From NCBI GenBank assembly GCA_030537135.1, contig JAUNOP010000002.1:74507-128613 (forward strand): a DNA stretch of 54,107 nucleotides. The letters are read 5' to 3'. A model generated the notes under the pieces. That model had not been told where the DNA came from. It saw only the letters and a program-made list of their open reading frames with translations, and made no database searches. This stretch comes from Eubacteriales bacterium (GTDB taxonomy: Bacteria > Bacillota > Clostridia > Lachnospirales > Lachnospiraceae). Position numbers and translations under genes: made by a program. Positions within the stretch are counted from its first letter, which is position 1. Every line of letters begins with the position of its first letter. This document shows, one piece after another, positions 7,558 through 16,399 of the stretch.

Positions 7558-8646
7558 CTACCGTTCATAAATGATATAATTACGCTTCTTCAGAAGCACT
7601 ACAGCCTTTGAGAGAGCTTGCTCATCGTAAAAGGCGATTTTCAGAACACCCTCTTCAAACTCACGATTATGGATGATGCCGATGTTTTTGATGTTAATGC
7701 CGTCCATAGCCAGGATGGTAGCAATGGTGGCAATGCCTCCGGCTTCATCCACGATATCGCAGTACAGGACATGAGCCTTGTGCAGAAGACCCTTGGAGGT
7801 CTCGTCAATAGAATCTCTGTAATCCCTGGAACTTGCAAACATTTCATAAATGCTTTCGGAGTCTCTGCTGTCTACAGAGAGCCGGACCTGGATGAGCATA
7901 CGGATGAACTCGTCCAGAAAAAAGGAAATGTTTTTGTCATTTTCCAGGCAAATCTGCTGCCACATCACAGGAGAGGAGGAGGCGATTCGTGTGATATCCT
8001 TGAAGCCTCCGGCAGCGATTGCCTTCATGTAGTCGTGCGTATCCAGCTTTTTTACCAGATTCACAAGAGAGGAAGCAATCAGGTGGGGAAGGTGGCTGAC
8101 GCCTGCCGTGATGTAATCATGCTCCTGGGCTGTAAGAACCATGGGAATTGCAGCAAGGGAAGAGACAAGCTCTGTGTAGGCACTGAGCTTGTCCACAGAA
8201 ATTTCCTCTCCTGGAGTAAGAATATAGTATGCATTTTCAAAAAGATGGTCAGAGGAATTCTCAAAGCCTGTCCGCTCAGAGCCGGCCATAGGATGTCCGC
8301 CTATGAAGCGGGAGGACATGTTAAGCTCCTTGACTTTGTCATGGATGCTTCCCTTTACACTGCCAACGTCAGAGAGAATACAGGAATCGGGAACCGTATC
8401 GCGAAAATAGGCAAGATATTCCAGGTTGGTTTCCACAGGCGCGCAGAGAAAAATGAAATCGCATTCTGCAAAACGGGAATCCCTTGCTTCGCACACACCG
8501 TTTATGATATTGTCTGCCACAGCAGAGGCGAGCGTGTCCTTGTTCGGGTCAAACGCGAGAAGCGCATAATCCGGATGAACTTTATGGATGGACTTGGCCA
8601 GAGAGCCTCCGATTAAGCCAAGTCCTATGAAACCGATTGTACACAT
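7558..8646 (-). CDS. tyrA: Prephenate dehydrogenase with C-terminal ACT domain
   Basis: 362 residues. The Rossmann motif GFIGLGLIGGSLA opens the protein; GGHPMAGSERTGFE and GVSHLPHLIASSL carry catalytic and substrate-binding histidines. Residues about 290-362 (HVLYCDIVDEAGGIATIATILAM, IKNIGIIHN) form an ACT domain that usually gives tyrosine feedback inhibition. It converts prephenate to 4-hydroxyphenylpyruvate with NAD. AAAGGG precedes the ATG. It is the first gene of the minus-strand tyrA-aroA unit. Confidence 0.94.
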   Translation of the reverse strand: MCTIGFIGLGLIGGSLAKSIHKVHPDYALLAFDPNKDTLASAVADNIINGVCEARDSRFAECDFIFLCAPVETNLEYLAYFRDTVPDSCILSDVGSVKGSIHDKVKELNMSSRFIGGHPMAGSERTGFENSSDHLFENAYYILTPGEEISVDKLSAYTELVSSLAAIPMVLTAQEHDYITAGVSHLPHLIASSLVNLVKKLDTHDYMKAIAAGGFKDITRIASSSPVMWQQICLENDKNISFFLDEFIRMLIQVRLSVDSRDSESIYEMFASSRDYRDSIDETSKGLLHKAHVLYCDIVDEAGGIATIATILAMDGINIKNIGIIHNREFEEGVLKIAFYDEQALSKAVVLLKKRNYIIYER

Positions 8647-8880
8647 AATAAGAACCCTTTCTATGCTGAATTAGAGTAAGCAGCAGGTAAATACTATTCA
8701 CGGGCGGTTGCATCCCGAAGTGTATCGCCGCAGCAAATAGTAAGAGGCGAGCTGTTATTCCAGCATTGATATTGTCTTTTATTGTAAAATAGATAGGCAA
8801 AAATGTCAATTGCGCGTAGAAAAACCGGAAAATTGTGAGAAAATTCCAGGACGTTCAAAAGAAATCAAAAAAATAATTGT
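8647..8880. other. Leader/promoter side of tyrA, no clear element
   Basis: This 234-base stretch should contain the tyrA promoter on the minus strand. A short CGGG...CCCG inverted repeat lies near 8700-8720, but I find no T-box, terminator or convincing -35/-10 pair. Confidence 0.4.
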
Positions 8881-8898
8881 TAAAAATATATAAAATGC

Positions 8899-8927
8899 TT
8901 GAAATGTACCTGGATTTTTAGTAAAAT
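8899..8927 (+). promoter_or_regulatory. Promoter of the EF-G-like gene
   Basis: TTGAAA (8899-8904), a 17-base spacer and TAAAAT (8922-8927). Transcription would start near 8934, giving a leader of about 120 bases. Confidence 0.75.
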
Positions 8928-8940
8928 ATGGACAGACTCA

Positions 8941-9027
8941 GTTGCTGCTCTGGAGTAAGGTTTTTATAGATACCGAGAACAGCAGCGCTTTATAAAGCGT
9001 ACTGCAGACGATGCGGTGGGCAGCAAC
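8941..9027 (+). promoter_or_regulatory. Structured 5' leader of the EF-G-like gene
   Basis: GTTGCTGC (8941-8948) can pair with GCAGCAAC (9020-9027), closing a domain that contains the perfect palindrome CGCTTTATAAAGCG (8986-8999). GCTGCT (8944-8949) can instead pair with AGCAGC (8981-8986), so the two folds exclude each other. No T run follows, so it is not a simple attenuator. I do not recognise a known riboswitch class. Confidence 0.45.
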
Positions 9028-9056
9028 GATATTAGACAAACAGGGAGGTATTACAT

Positions 9057-11141
9057 ATGGACGTTTTTAGAACAGACCGAATAAGAAATGTAGTCCTATT
9101 AGGTCACGGTGGCGCAGGCAAGACGACTCTGGTAGAGGCTATGGCATATCTGGCAGGTATGACTAGCCGACTGGGAAGAGTAGAGGACGGCAATACCATC
9201 AGTGATTATGATAAGGAAGAAATAAAGAGACACTTTTCCACCTCTACCACATTGATCCCCGTTCCGTGGCAGAAGGTGAAGATTAATATTCTGGATACTC
9301 CTGGATATTTTGATTTTGTCGGAGAGGTAGAAGAAGCAGTCAGCGCAGCAGACGCTGCCATCATCGTGGTATCTGGTAAGGCCGGCGTCCAGGTCGGCAC
9401 ACAGAAGGCATGGAATCTGTGCGAGAAATACAACCTGCCGAGAATGATTTTTGTCACAGACATGGATGTGGATGATGTAAGCTACCGTAAGGTTGTAGAG
9501 CAGCTGACCGAGCTGTATGGCAAGAAGATTGCACCTCTGCATTTCCCAATTCGTGAAAACGGCAAGTTCGTGGGCTATGTGAATGTTGTGAAAAAGGCCG
9601 GAAGAAAATATATTGACAAGGGTAAAAAGGAAGAATGTGAAATTCCTGCATACCTGGAGGAATATCTGGAGAAATACAGAGAAATCCTTCTGGAATCTGT
9701 GGCAGAGACCAGCGAAGAATTCATGGAGCGCTATTTTGAAGGAGACGAATTCTCCATTGCAGAGATTTCCGCTGCCCTGGCTACCAATATTCATGAATCC
9801 TCGATTGTTCCTGTGTGCATGGGTTCCCCTGTGAACCTTCGCGGCGTGTCCAACCTTCTGGATGATATCTGCGGCTATTTCCCAAGCCCTGACAAACGTC
9901 CGTGTAATGGTATCTCTCAGAAGACTAACAGCATTTTTGAGGCAAACTATGATTTTGCCAAGGCGAAATCCGCCTATGTATGGAAGACAATTGTAGATCC
10001 CTTCCTTGGAAAATATTCTCTTATCAAGGTATGCTCAGGCGTTATCAAGTCCGACGACACGCTGCTTAATGTAGAGAAGGGCAATGAAGAGAAATTAAAT
10101 AAGCTCTATGTACTGGAGGGTTCCAAGCCGCAGGAGGTTTCTGAGCTTCATGCGGGCGATATCGGCGCTATTGCAAAGCTTGCGAGCGTGCAGACCGGAG
10201 ACTGTCTGGCTACAAAGGCCAATCCTATCGTATACCCGAAGGCAGTTCTTTCTACGCCGTATACGTACAAGAGATACAAGGCAAAGAACAAGGGCGATGA
10301 TGATAAGATTGCCCAGGCATTGTCCAAGCTGATGAGCGAGGATAAGACTCTGAAGGTTGTCAACGACGCGGCAAATCGTCAGACCCTGATTTATGGTATT
10401 GGAGATCAGCAGCTGGATCTGGTGTGCAGCAAGCTCAAGGAGCGTTATAAGGTGGAAATTGAGCTTTCCAAGCCAAAGGTAGCCTTCCGTGAGACTCTTC
10501 GCAAGAAATCTGATGTAGAAGGAAAGCACAAGAAGCAGTCCGGCGGCCATGGACAGTATGGTCATGTGAAGATGCGCTTTGAGCCGAGCGGTGATTTGGA
10601 GACGCCATTTGTATTTGAACAGGTAGTGGTAGGCGGAGCTGTTCCGAAGAACTACTTCCCGGCAGTGGAAAAGGGACTCCAGGAATGTGTTCAGAAGGGA
10701 CCTGTGGCTGCTTATCCGGTTGTCGGTGTGAAGGCAACACTGTACGATGGTTCCTATCATCCGGTAGATTCTTCGGAAATGGCCTTTAAGATGGCTACGA
10801 TTCTGGCCTTTAAGAAGGGCTTCATGGAGGCGTCCCCTGTCCTTCTTGAGCCGATTGTAAGTATGAAGGTGACTGTTCCGGACAGGTATACCGGTGATGT
10901 CATGGGTGATCTGAACAAGCGCAGAGGCCGTGTGCTGGGTATGAATCCGGATCATCAGGGAAATACCATTATTGAGGCAGATGTTCCTATGCTGGAGATC
11001 TATGGATATTCCACAGACCTTCGTTCCATGACAGGCGGAAGCGGAGAATATGCGTATGAGTTCGCCCGTTACGAGCAGGCTCCGTCTGATATTCAGGCAA
11101 AGGAAATTGAGGCAAGAGCAAAAGCAGGCGAGGATGAATAA
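9057..11141 (+). CDS. Elongation factor G-like protein (FusA2 type)
   Basis: 694 residues with the whole EF-G domain order: G domain, domain II, then III-V including FRETLRKKSDVEGKHKKQSGGHGQYGHV and the C-terminal fold. The GTPase motifs are not canonical. G1 is GHGGAGKTTL, switch II reads DTPGYFDF (Tyr at the place of the catalytic His in DTPGHVDF), and G4 reads VTDMD in place of NKMD. Similar changes occur in FusA2-type paralogues, which are separate from the housekeeping EF-G. It probably binds the ribosome, but whether it translocates or acts as a stress factor cannot be read from sequence. It stands alone with its own promoter, a structured leader and a terminator. Its ribosome site is GGGAGG. 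Confidence 0.88.
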   Translation: MDVFRTDRIRNVVLLGHGGAGKTTLVEAMAYLAGMTSRLGRVEDGNTISDYDKEEIKRHFSTSTTLIPVPWQKVKINILDTPGYFDFVGEVEEAVSAADAAIIVVSGKAGVQVGTQKAWNLCEKYNLPRMIFVTDMDVDDVSYRKVVEQLTELYGKKIAPLHFPIRENGKFVGYVNVVKKAGRKYIDKGKKEECEIPAYLEEYLEKYREILLESVAETSEEFMERYFEGDEFSIAEISAALATNIHESSIVPVCMGSPVNLRGVSNLLDDICGYFPSPDKRPCNGISQKTNSIFEANYDFAKAKSAYVWKTIVDPFLGKYSLIKVCSGVIKSDDTLLNVEKGNEEKLNKLYVLEGSKPQEVSELHAGDIGAIAKLASVQTGDCLATKANPIVYPKAVLSTPYTYKRYKAKNKGDDDKIAQALSKLMSEDKTLKVVNDAANRQTLIYGIGDQQLDLVCSKLKERYKVEIELSKPKVAFRETLRKKSDVEGKHKKQSGGHGQYGHVKMRFEPSGDLETPFVFEQVVVGGAVPKNYFPAVEKGLQECVQKGPVAAYPVVGVKATLYDGSYHPVDSSEMAFKMATILAFKKGFMEASPVLLEPIVSMKVTVPDRYTGDVMGDLNKRRGRVLGMNPDHQGNTIIEADVPMLEIYGYSTDLRSMTGGSGEYAYEFARYEQAPSDIQAKEIEARAKAGEDE

Positions 11142-11201
11142 ATCCCGGAGCTGAACAAGAAAAGATAAATATACAGACACAAGGCTGTGCCTGTCAGAAA
11201 A

Positions 11202-11253
11202 AACCGCCTGACTTCCCGGACGATTTGTGCAGGGAAATCAGGCGGTTCTCTTT
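11202..11253 (+). terminator. Terminator of the EF-G-like gene
   Basis: AACCGCCTGA (11202-11211) pairs with TCAGGCGGTT (11238-11247), followed by CTCTTT. The loop is long and contains a weak TTCCC/GGGAA pairing. Confidence 0.8.
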
Positions 11254-11352
11254 AGTGGAGGGTCTTGTAACAAAAATTCAGGCAAAATCAGGCGTAAACT
11301 GGAAAAGACGGATCAGCAAATGCACATGCAGGCTGAAAAGGGCATAAAAAAA

Positions 11353-11426
11353 TGGAAGCAATGGGGCTCGAACCCATGACCTCTCGCGTGTGAGGCGAAC
11401 GCTCATCCCAGCTGAGCTATGCTTCC
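11353..11426 (-). tRNA. tRNA-Val (anticodon CAC)
   Basis: On the minus strand a full cloverleaf can be drawn: a 7-bp acceptor stem GGAAGCA/TGCTTCC, a D arm with AGCTCAGCTGGGATGAGC, an anticodon loop CTCACAC giving CAC (reads GUG), and a T arm with GGTTCGAGCC. The length is 74 bases. CCA is not encoded; the discriminator A is followed at once by seven T, which may end transcription. Confidence 0.95.
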
Positions 11427-11435
11427 ATGAATCTA

Positions 11436-11463
11436 ATTATAGCACTTTTTTTGCAAAAAGCAA
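11436..11463 (-). promoter_or_regulatory. Promoter of tRNA-Val
   Basis: On the minus strand TTGCTT (11463-11458), a 16-base spacer and TATAAT (11441-11436), about 10 bases before the mature tRNA. Confidence 0.75.
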
Positions 11464-11783
11464 GATAAATTTGCAATGATGAACAGTAACTATGAATACT
11501 CTTTGTAAATCATTTGCATAAAAAGGTAATTGTTGGAATTTCGCATCAGTATAAAGAGAAGGAGGGCCGGGTCTCTTGGGGAAAGAGTCCCGGCTTAAAT
11601 ATGAAAAAGAAAAAATAAGTGTCAGCTCTGCAGTTTCTGCTCTGCATCGCTGCGAATCTATATAAAAAAGTCTGATTGGCTTTGTTTGATTCATAGAATA
11701 CACAATATTTGTGACCATTTTGTGATAGAAATTTGAAAAAAATGTGGAAAAACGTTCAGATTTGTTCTGAACGAGGAAATCTT
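11464..11783. other. Intergenic region before cysK with two inverted repeats
   Basis: A hairpin GCCGGG-t-CTCTT / AAGAG-t-CCCGGC spans 11566-11594. A perfect 8-bp inverted repeat, CGTTCAGA-N5-TCTGAACG, spans 11753-11773, about 45 bases upstream of the cysK -35, and could be an operator. No open frame or RNA gene was recognised otherwise. Confidence 0.5.
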
Positions 11784-11817
11784 ATGAAAAAAGACCAAAA
11801 AAACCCATCAGATGTAG

Positions 11818-11846
11818 TTGACAAACAAGTGGGGAAGTCATATAAT
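11818..11846 (+). promoter_or_regulatory. Promoter of cysK
   Basis: A perfect consensus: TTGACA (11818-11823), 17 bases, TATAAT (11841-11846). Transcription should begin near 11853, leaving a leader of about 40 bases. Confidence 0.88.
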
Positions 11847-11895
11847 ATAACCAGCAAAAACATATTAACTTGATAGGAATAATAGGAGGATAGAC

Positions 11896-12828
11896 ATGCC
11901 AAATATTTATAGAGGAACCTTGGGCTTGATTGGAAATACACCGCTGGTAGAAGTCGTAAACGTAGAAAAGGAGCTTAATCTGGAAGCAAGACTTCTGGTA
12001 AAGCTGGAATATTTTAATCCGGCAGGCAGCGTAAAGGACAGAATTGCAAAGGCTATGATTGAGGACGCAGAGGAAAAGGGAATTTTAAAAGAGGGTTCTG
12101 TGATTATTGAGCCAACCTCAGGCAACACAGGAATCGGTCTGGCCTCCATTGCAGCGGCAAAGGGATATCGGATTATTCTCACCATGCCTGAGACCATGAG
12201 CGTTGAGAGAAGGAATATATTGAAGGCCTATGGAGCTGAGCTGGTTTTAACAGAGGGCTCTAAGGGAATGAAAGGAGCTATTGAAAAGGCAGAGGCTCTT
12301 GCAAAGGAGATTCCAGGAAGCTTTCTTGCCGGACAATTTGTAAATCCTGCCAATCCCGCCATTCATAGAAAAACCACAGGACCTGAGATCTGGAACGATA
12401 CTGACGGAGAGGTTGACATTTTCCTGGCAGGCGTAGGAACCGGCGGGACGCTGACCGGTGTTGGTGAATATCTGAAATCTCAGAATCCAGACATACAGAT
12501 TGTAGCCATTGAGCCGGCGAACTCTCCGGTTTTGTCAGAGGGAAGGAGCGGCGCTCACCAGATTCAGGGAATTGGAGCAGGCTTTGTTCCAAAGGTATTG
12601 AACACAGAGATTTATGATGAGATTTTTAAGGTGCAGAACGAAGATGCTTTTACAGCGGCAAAGCTTCTGGCAAAGAAAGAGGGAGTTCTTGTTGGAATTT
12701 CATCAGGAGCTGCTCTCCATGCGGCCATTGAAGTAGCAAAGCGTCCGGAAAATAAGGGAAAGACCATAGTGGCGCTTCTTCCGGATACAGGAGACAGATA
12801 TTATTCTACTCCATTGTTTGCAAACTAA
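11896..12828 (+). CDS. cysK: Cysteine synthase A (O-acetylserine sulfhydrylase)
   Basis: 310 residues. The pyridoxal-phosphate lysine lies in [11 protein letters not shown] (about residue 44), the substrate loop is [11 protein letters not shown], the phosphate-binding glycine loop is [12 protein letters not shown], and [11 protein letters not shown] closes the fold. It makes cysteine from O-acetylserine and sulfide in the cytoplasm. The start follows AGGAGG closely. It is expressed from a perfect consensus promoter and is followed 91 bases later by a homoserine sulfhydrylase gene, so this is a sulfur-assimilation pair. I saw no S-box or T-box leader. Confidence 0.95.
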   Translation: MPNIYRGTLGLIGNTPLVEVVNVEKELNLEARLLVKLEYFNPAGSVKDRIAKAMIEDAEEKGILKEGSVIIEPTSGNTGIGLASIAAAKGYRIILTMPETMSVERRNILKAYGAELVLTEGSKGMKGAIEKAEALAKEIPGSFLAGQFVNPANPAIHRKTTGPEIWNDTDGEVDIFLAGVGTGGTLTGVGEYLKSQNPDIQIVAIEPANSPVLSEGRSGAHQIQGIGAGFVPKVLNTEIYDEIFKVQNEDAFTAAKLLAKKEGVLVGISSGAALHAAIEVAKRPENKGKTIVALLPDTGDRYYSTPLFAN

Positions 12829-12922
12829 AGATTTGGAAATTCGGTTCCTGCTTTAGAGGGGAAAATCTTCGGAAACATAGAACATTACTAGAAACGAAAG
12901 GCAAAAAGAAAGGAAGAAGATG

Positions 12923-14233
12923 ATGAGCGAGAAAATTACAAGACAAAACAGAAAATTCAAATTCGAGACATTACAGCTCCATGTAGGGCAGGAGAACCCG
13001 GATCCGGTAACAGATGCAAGAGCAGTGCCGATTTATCAGACTTCCTCCTATGTTTTCCGCAACAGCGACCATGCGGCTGCACGCTTTGGACTGACGGATG
13101 CAGGAAATATTTATGGAAGACTGACGAATCCCACAGAGGATGTATTTGAGAAGAGAATCGCAGCCCTGGAGGGAGGCGTGGCAGCCCTGGCTGTGGCGTC
13201 CGGCGCAGCGGCGATTACCTATACCATTCAGAACTTGGCGCAAAATGGCGACCATATTGTGTCTGCCAAGAATATTTACGGAGGCTCCTATAACCTTCTG
13301 GCACATACGCTGCCTCAGTATGGAATTACTACGACCTTTGTGAACATCTTTGATTATGAGGCAGTGGGAAATGCTATCCAGGAAAACACAAAGGCAATAT
13401 TTATTGAGACTCTGGGAAACCCAAATTCTGATGTAGTGGATATTGAGGCTATTGCGAGAATTGCCCATGCACATAAGATTCCTCTTGTAATTGATAACAC
13501 CTTTGCCACGCCCTATCTTGTGCGCCCGATTGAATATGGAGCAGACATTGTGGTACACTCGGCAACCAAGTTTATCGGAGGACATGGAACCACGATTGGC
13601 GGTGTGATTGTGGACAGCGGAAAATTTGACTGGGAGGCTTCTGGAAAATTCCCGTCTCTGGTAGAGCCGAATCCCAGCTATCATGGAGTAAGCTTTACAA
13701 AGGCAGTGGGACCTGCGGCCTTTGTGACAAAAATTCGTGCGATTCTTCTGAGAGATACTGGCGCCACGCTTTCTCCATTTCATGCCTTTTTCTTTCTTCA
13801 GGGCTTGGAAACTTTGTCTCTGCGAGTGGAGCGCCATGTGGAAAATGCCTTAAAGGTGGTAGAATATCTGAATCAGCATCCGCAGGTAGAGGCTGTACAT
13901 CATCCGTCTGTTTCCGAAGACCCTGTGCAGAAGGAGCTTTATGCAAAGTATTTCCCCAATGGCGGAGGCTCTATCTTTACCTTTGAAATCAAGGGCGACG
14001 CGCAGAAGGCAAAGGACTTTATTGATAACCTGGAGCTGTTTTCCCTGCTGGCAAATGTGGCGGACGTGAAATCTCTGGTGATTCATCCGGCAACCACTAC
14101 GCACAGCCAATGCACAGAGGAGGAGCTTTTGGACCAGGGAATTAAGCCAAATACGATTCGTCTGTCTATTGGTACAGAGAATATTGCGGACATTATCCAG
14201 GATCTGGAGGAGGCATTTAAGCAAGTTAAGTAA
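12923..14233 (+). CDS. metY: O-acetylhomoserine aminocarboxypropyltransferase/cysteine synthase family
   Basis: 436 residues from the ATG at 12923 (the ATG at 12920 is equally possible) behind GGAAG. It is a fold-type I PLP enzyme of the Cys/Met metabolism family. The PLP lysine is in [17 protein letters not shown], and [16 protein letters not shown] plus [23 protein letters not shown] are the usual N-terminal motifs. The long form (over 420 residues) and [16 protein letters not shown] point to direct sulfhydrylation of O-acetylhomoserine rather than cystathionine synthesis. It is likely co-transcribed with cysK. Confidence 0.92.
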   Translation: MSEKITRQNRKFKFETLQLHVGQENPDPVTDARAVPIYQTSSYVFRNSDHAAARFGLTDAGNIYGRLTNPTEDVFEKRIAALEGGVAALAVASGAAAITYTIQNLAQNGDHIVSAKNIYGGSYNLLAHTLPQYGITTTFVNIFDYEAVGNAIQENTKAIFIETLGNPNSDVVDIEAIARIAHAHKIPLVIDNTFATPYLVRPIEYGADIVVHSATKFIGGHGTTIGGVIVDSGKFDWEASGKFPSLVEPNPSYHGVSFTKAVGPAAFVTKIRAILLRDTGATLSPFHAFFFLQGLETLSLRVERHVENALKVVEYLNQHPQVEAVHHPSVSEDPVQKELYAKYFPNGGGSIFTFEIKGDAQKAKDFIDNLELFSLLANVADVKSLVIHPATTTHSQCTEEELLDQGIKPNTIRLSIGTENIADIIQDLEEAFKQVK

Positions 14234-14313
14234 GTCCCCTGCTTCAATTGTGAAAAGTAATAAACAGTGGGTTGGGACTTGTTTGATACATTAAATTTTT
14301 TACAAAAATGATA

Positions 14314-14341
14314 AAAAATATCCCCCCGGGAGGCTTGTGCA
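14314..14341. repeat. C6 repeat, copy 1 (AAAAATATCCCCCC...CTTGTGCA)
   Basis: About 28 bases, repeated at 19165-19193 with two single-base indels. The copies bracket the methyltransferase/metal ATPase part of the accessory block. Confidence 0.6.
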
Positions 14342-14359
14342 GACAGGCCTCCTTTTTTA
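14329..14359 (+). terminator. Terminator after metY
   Basis: GGAGGC (14330-14335) pairs with GCCTCC and six T follow. The 5' part is one of two copies of an AAAAATATCCCCCC...CTTGTGCA repeat. Confidence 0.75.
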
Positions 14360-14436
14360 TACTGTTTTATGAGAATGTCAGGGCTTAAGGTCATGTATGA
14401 CAGCAGACAAAACCGTGACCTTTATATTTTTGAGAC

Positions 14437-14492
14437 ACCAGGGTCAAAAGGTCAGGAATCTGATGCAAGCTTGCTTGCAAGAGGATTTTTGA
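14437..14492. repeat. 56-bp dispersed repeat, copy 1
   Basis: Starts ACCAGGGTCAAAAGGTCA, contains the palindrome GCAAGCTTGC, and ends GAGGATTTTTGA. Copy 2 at 24531-24586 has the same length and 50 of 56 identical bases. Both lie upstream of a gene start and may be in the leader. Confidence 0.8.
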
Positions 14493-14554
14493 GATTGGGG
14501 TCAAAATACCCTTTACAATGTCATTTGAGAAAGACGATATAAATGGAGGCAGAT

Positions 14555-15316
14555 ATGGAAGCAGAGGAAAAGATAACAGCCAGATGGAATTACTGCGCAG
14601 AGGGCTATGATGATATTATTCAGGAGGAGTTGGGCAGTTTTCGGCCGCAGGCATGGCTTGCTTTGTTGGAAAAGGAGCTTCCTGGAGAAGCGCCTCTGAA
14701 AATTCTGGACGTAGGCACAGGCCCCGGATTTTTTACAATTCTTCTCTCTTCCAGGGGACACAAAGTCACGGCGATTGACAGCAGCAGAGAAATGCTTGCG
14801 CGTGCAGAACAGAATGTCACAGCAGCTGGCTTTCAGGCAGAATTCTATCAGATGGACGCACAGGAGCCGAGCTTTGAGAAAAATACCTTTGACGTGATTA
14901 TCAGCCGAAATGTGACATGGACGCTCCTGGACGGAGAAAAGGCCTATAAAAACTGGAAGAGAATCCTGAAAAAGGGAGGCAGGCTTCTGATATTTGATGC
15001 CAACTGGGGAAAGCCTGGGTGGAACGCGGAGGAAGCAGAGGATTACAGGAGAAGGGAAGAGCTTTTTCGCGAAAGGTATGGAGAACCCTACGATACCTTT
15101 AAGGGACCGGATGAGCTTAGAGAGCTGAATATCCATTATCCCATGTATGAGAGGCAGAGACCAGAGTGGGATGTGAGGATGCTGGAAAAGCTTGGATATT
15201 GCACAATACATACAGACACAGATATAATAGGGCAGCTCTGGGACGAAAAGGAAAAGCTTTTGTACGGAGGAACCCCCTTGTTTATGATTGCAGGAGAAAA
15301 GGAGCGAGAAGAATGA
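14555..15316 (+). CDS. Class I SAM-dependent methyltransferase (first of a tandem pair)
   Basis: 253 residues from the ATG at 14555, since GGAGG (14545-14549) is 5 bases upstream; the earlier ATG at 14543 would include that site. Motif I is LDVGTGPGFF (binds SAM), the acidic loop end is VTAIDSS, and motif post-I is YQMDAQEPSF. SRNVTWTL, LLIFDANWG and RPEWDV are shared with the next gene. Substrate unknown. It overlaps the second methyltransferase by four bases (ATGA). The metal ATPase and Nik/Dpp-type transporter downstream hint at a metal-chelator or small-molecule role, but that is inference only. Confidence 0.85.
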   Translation: MEAEEKITARWNYCAEGYDDIIQEELGSFRPQAWLALLEKELPGEAPLKILDVGTGPGFFTILLSSRGHKVTAIDSSREMLARAEQNVTAAGFQAEFYQMDAQEPSFEKNTFDVIISRNVTWTLLDGEKAYKNWKRILKKGGRLLIFDANWGKPGWNAEEAEDYRRREELFRERYGEPYDTFKGPDELRELNIHYPMYERQRPEWDVRMLEKLGYCTIHTDTDIIGQLWDEKEKLLYGGTPLFMIAGEKEREE

Positions 15317-16050
15317 GCAGACAGAATGCACAGAAACAACCGATTGTTTCCTATTGGGGAAAAAGAGCCGGAGATTTTGCCGCGCTAAGGCAGGAAGAGC
15401 TTAGAAGCAAGAAAGCAGAGCGCTGGAAAAGAGAGCTGCTTCCCTTCCTTCCAAGAGACAAGAGGGCTTCGATTCTGGATATTGGTACAGGCAGCGGCTT
15501 TTTTTCTATCCTTTTGGCAGAGGAGGGCTATGAAAATGTGACAGGAATTGATCTGACCCCTCAGATGATTGAAAGAGCCAGAGAGATGGTTGTTGGCATG
15601 AAAAATGCTCCCTCCTTCTATGTGATGGATGCGGAAAAGCTGAAATTTCCCTCCGAATCCTTTCAGGCAATCGTAACAAGAAACCTGACCTGGACACTTC
15701 CTCACATGGAGCAGGCCTATGGAGAATGGTACCGTGTGCTGAAAAAAAACGGCGTTCTTCTGAATTTTGACGCCAATTATGGAAATGAGGAGGAAGAACT
15801 GCCAAAAGAAGAGCTTCCGCAAAATCATGCGCATAAAATGATAAGCGAGGAATTAAACATTGAATATGAGAAAATTATAAAGAGCCTTCCTGCAACCTAT
15901 ATGAGCAGGCCTGCCAGGGATGTGGAAATGATGAAAAATACAGGATATCGAAGAATTCTTCTGGATTTCCAGCTCAGCGACAGAATTTATCAGGAGGTGG
16001 ACGAGTTCTATAATCCGGTGAGAATGTTTGCCATCCAGGCTCTGAAGTGA
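15313..16050 (+). CDS. Class I SAM-dependent methyltransferase (second of a tandem pair)
   Basis: 245 residues from the ATG at 15313, 8 bases after GGAG; a longer in-frame extension to 15166 is only the overlap with the first gene. SAM motif I is LDIGTGSGFFSILLAEEG, motif II is VTGIDLTPQMI, then YVMDAEKLKFP. TRNLTWTLPHMEQAY, LLNFDANYG and MSRPARDVEMM correspond block by block to the upstream paralogue, so the pair arose by duplication. ATGA overlap implies coupled translation. The product and substrate are unknown; UbiE/BioC-like small-molecule methylation is the general family role. Confidence 0.85.
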   Translation: MSRQNAQKQPIVSYWGKRAGDFAALRQEELRSKKAERWKRELLPFLPRDKRASILDIGTGSGFFSILLAEEGYENVTGIDLTPQMIERAREMVVGMKNAPSFYVMDAEKLKFPSESFQAIVTRNLTWTLPHMEQAYGEWYRVLKKNGVLLNFDANYGNEEEELPKEELPQNHAHKMISEELNIEYEKIIKSLPATYMSRPARDVEMMKNTGYRRILLDFQLSDRIYQEVDEFYNPVRMFAIQALK

Positions 16051-16056
16051 AGAAAA

Positions 16057-16093
16057 CAAACGGCTTTCCTTTGAAGGGAGGCCGTTTGCTTTT
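16057..16093 (+). terminator. Terminator of the methyltransferase pair
   Basis: CAAACGGC (16057-16064) pairs with GCCGTTTG (16081-16088), followed by CTTTT. Confidence 0.85.
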
Positions 16094-16224
16094 GTATAGT
16101 AAACCTTGGTTTGCATATAAGAATACCTTATGGAGAAGGTTAAGCTGCGCTCTGTGAGGGAATGTGCTGAAGGCATATTTTGAGTATAAAATGATAGAAT
16201 TTCTCAATAAACAGAAAAAAGTAG

Positions 16225-16250
16225 CAAACCTCTATTTAGAGAAGTATAAT
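16225..16250 (+). promoter_or_regulatory. Probable promoter of the DUF6110/ATPase unit
   Basis: TATAAT at 16245-16250 with a weak -35 (TAGCAA) 17 bases before. The palindrome CTCTATTTAGAG (16231-16242) sits in the spacer and could be an operator. Confidence 0.45.
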
Positions 16251-16293
16251 GGAACCCAAGCACCAGAAGCATCAGAAAAGAGGGAAGATTCGT

Positions 16294-16374
16294 ATGAAAA
16301 AACATAAGTTTTGGGCATGGGCATTGATTGTATGTCTCTTCATGACAGTGTACACAGGCTATGAACACAAATAG
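16294..16374 (+). CDS. 26-residue hydrophobic peptide
   Basis: A small gene: GAGGGA 8 bases upstream of the ATG, 26 residues starting MKKHKFWAWAL and ending YTGYEHK. It has a positive N-terminus, one membrane-spanning core and a polar tail, which suggests a single-pass membrane peptide. It lies 25 bases before the DUF6110 gene. I have an impression that similar peptides accompany such ATPases in related gut bacteria, but cannot verify it. Function unknown; a regulatory subunit of the metal ATPase is possible. Confidence 0.6.
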   Translation: MKKHKFWAWALIVCLFMTVYTGYEHK

Positions 16375-16399
16375 CCGTTAAGAAAAGGAGGAATTCATT

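Noticed and set aside
7618-8616. 332-residue plus-strand open frame opposite tyrA
   Set aside because: Antisense to well-recognised prephenate dehydrogenase coding; no domain seen.
8690-8730. T-box-like sequence upstream of tyrA on the minus strand (GGGATGCAACCGCC)
   Set aside because: It has one base too many against the T-box core, and no specifier stem or terminator follows.
10095-11180. 361-residue minus-strand open frame opposite the EF-G-like gene
   Set aside because: Composition is typical of an antisense shadow and the opposite strand has strong protein motifs.
11784-11873. 29-residue open frame before cysK
   Set aside because: A perfect -35/-10 promoter lies inside it and it has no recognisable features.
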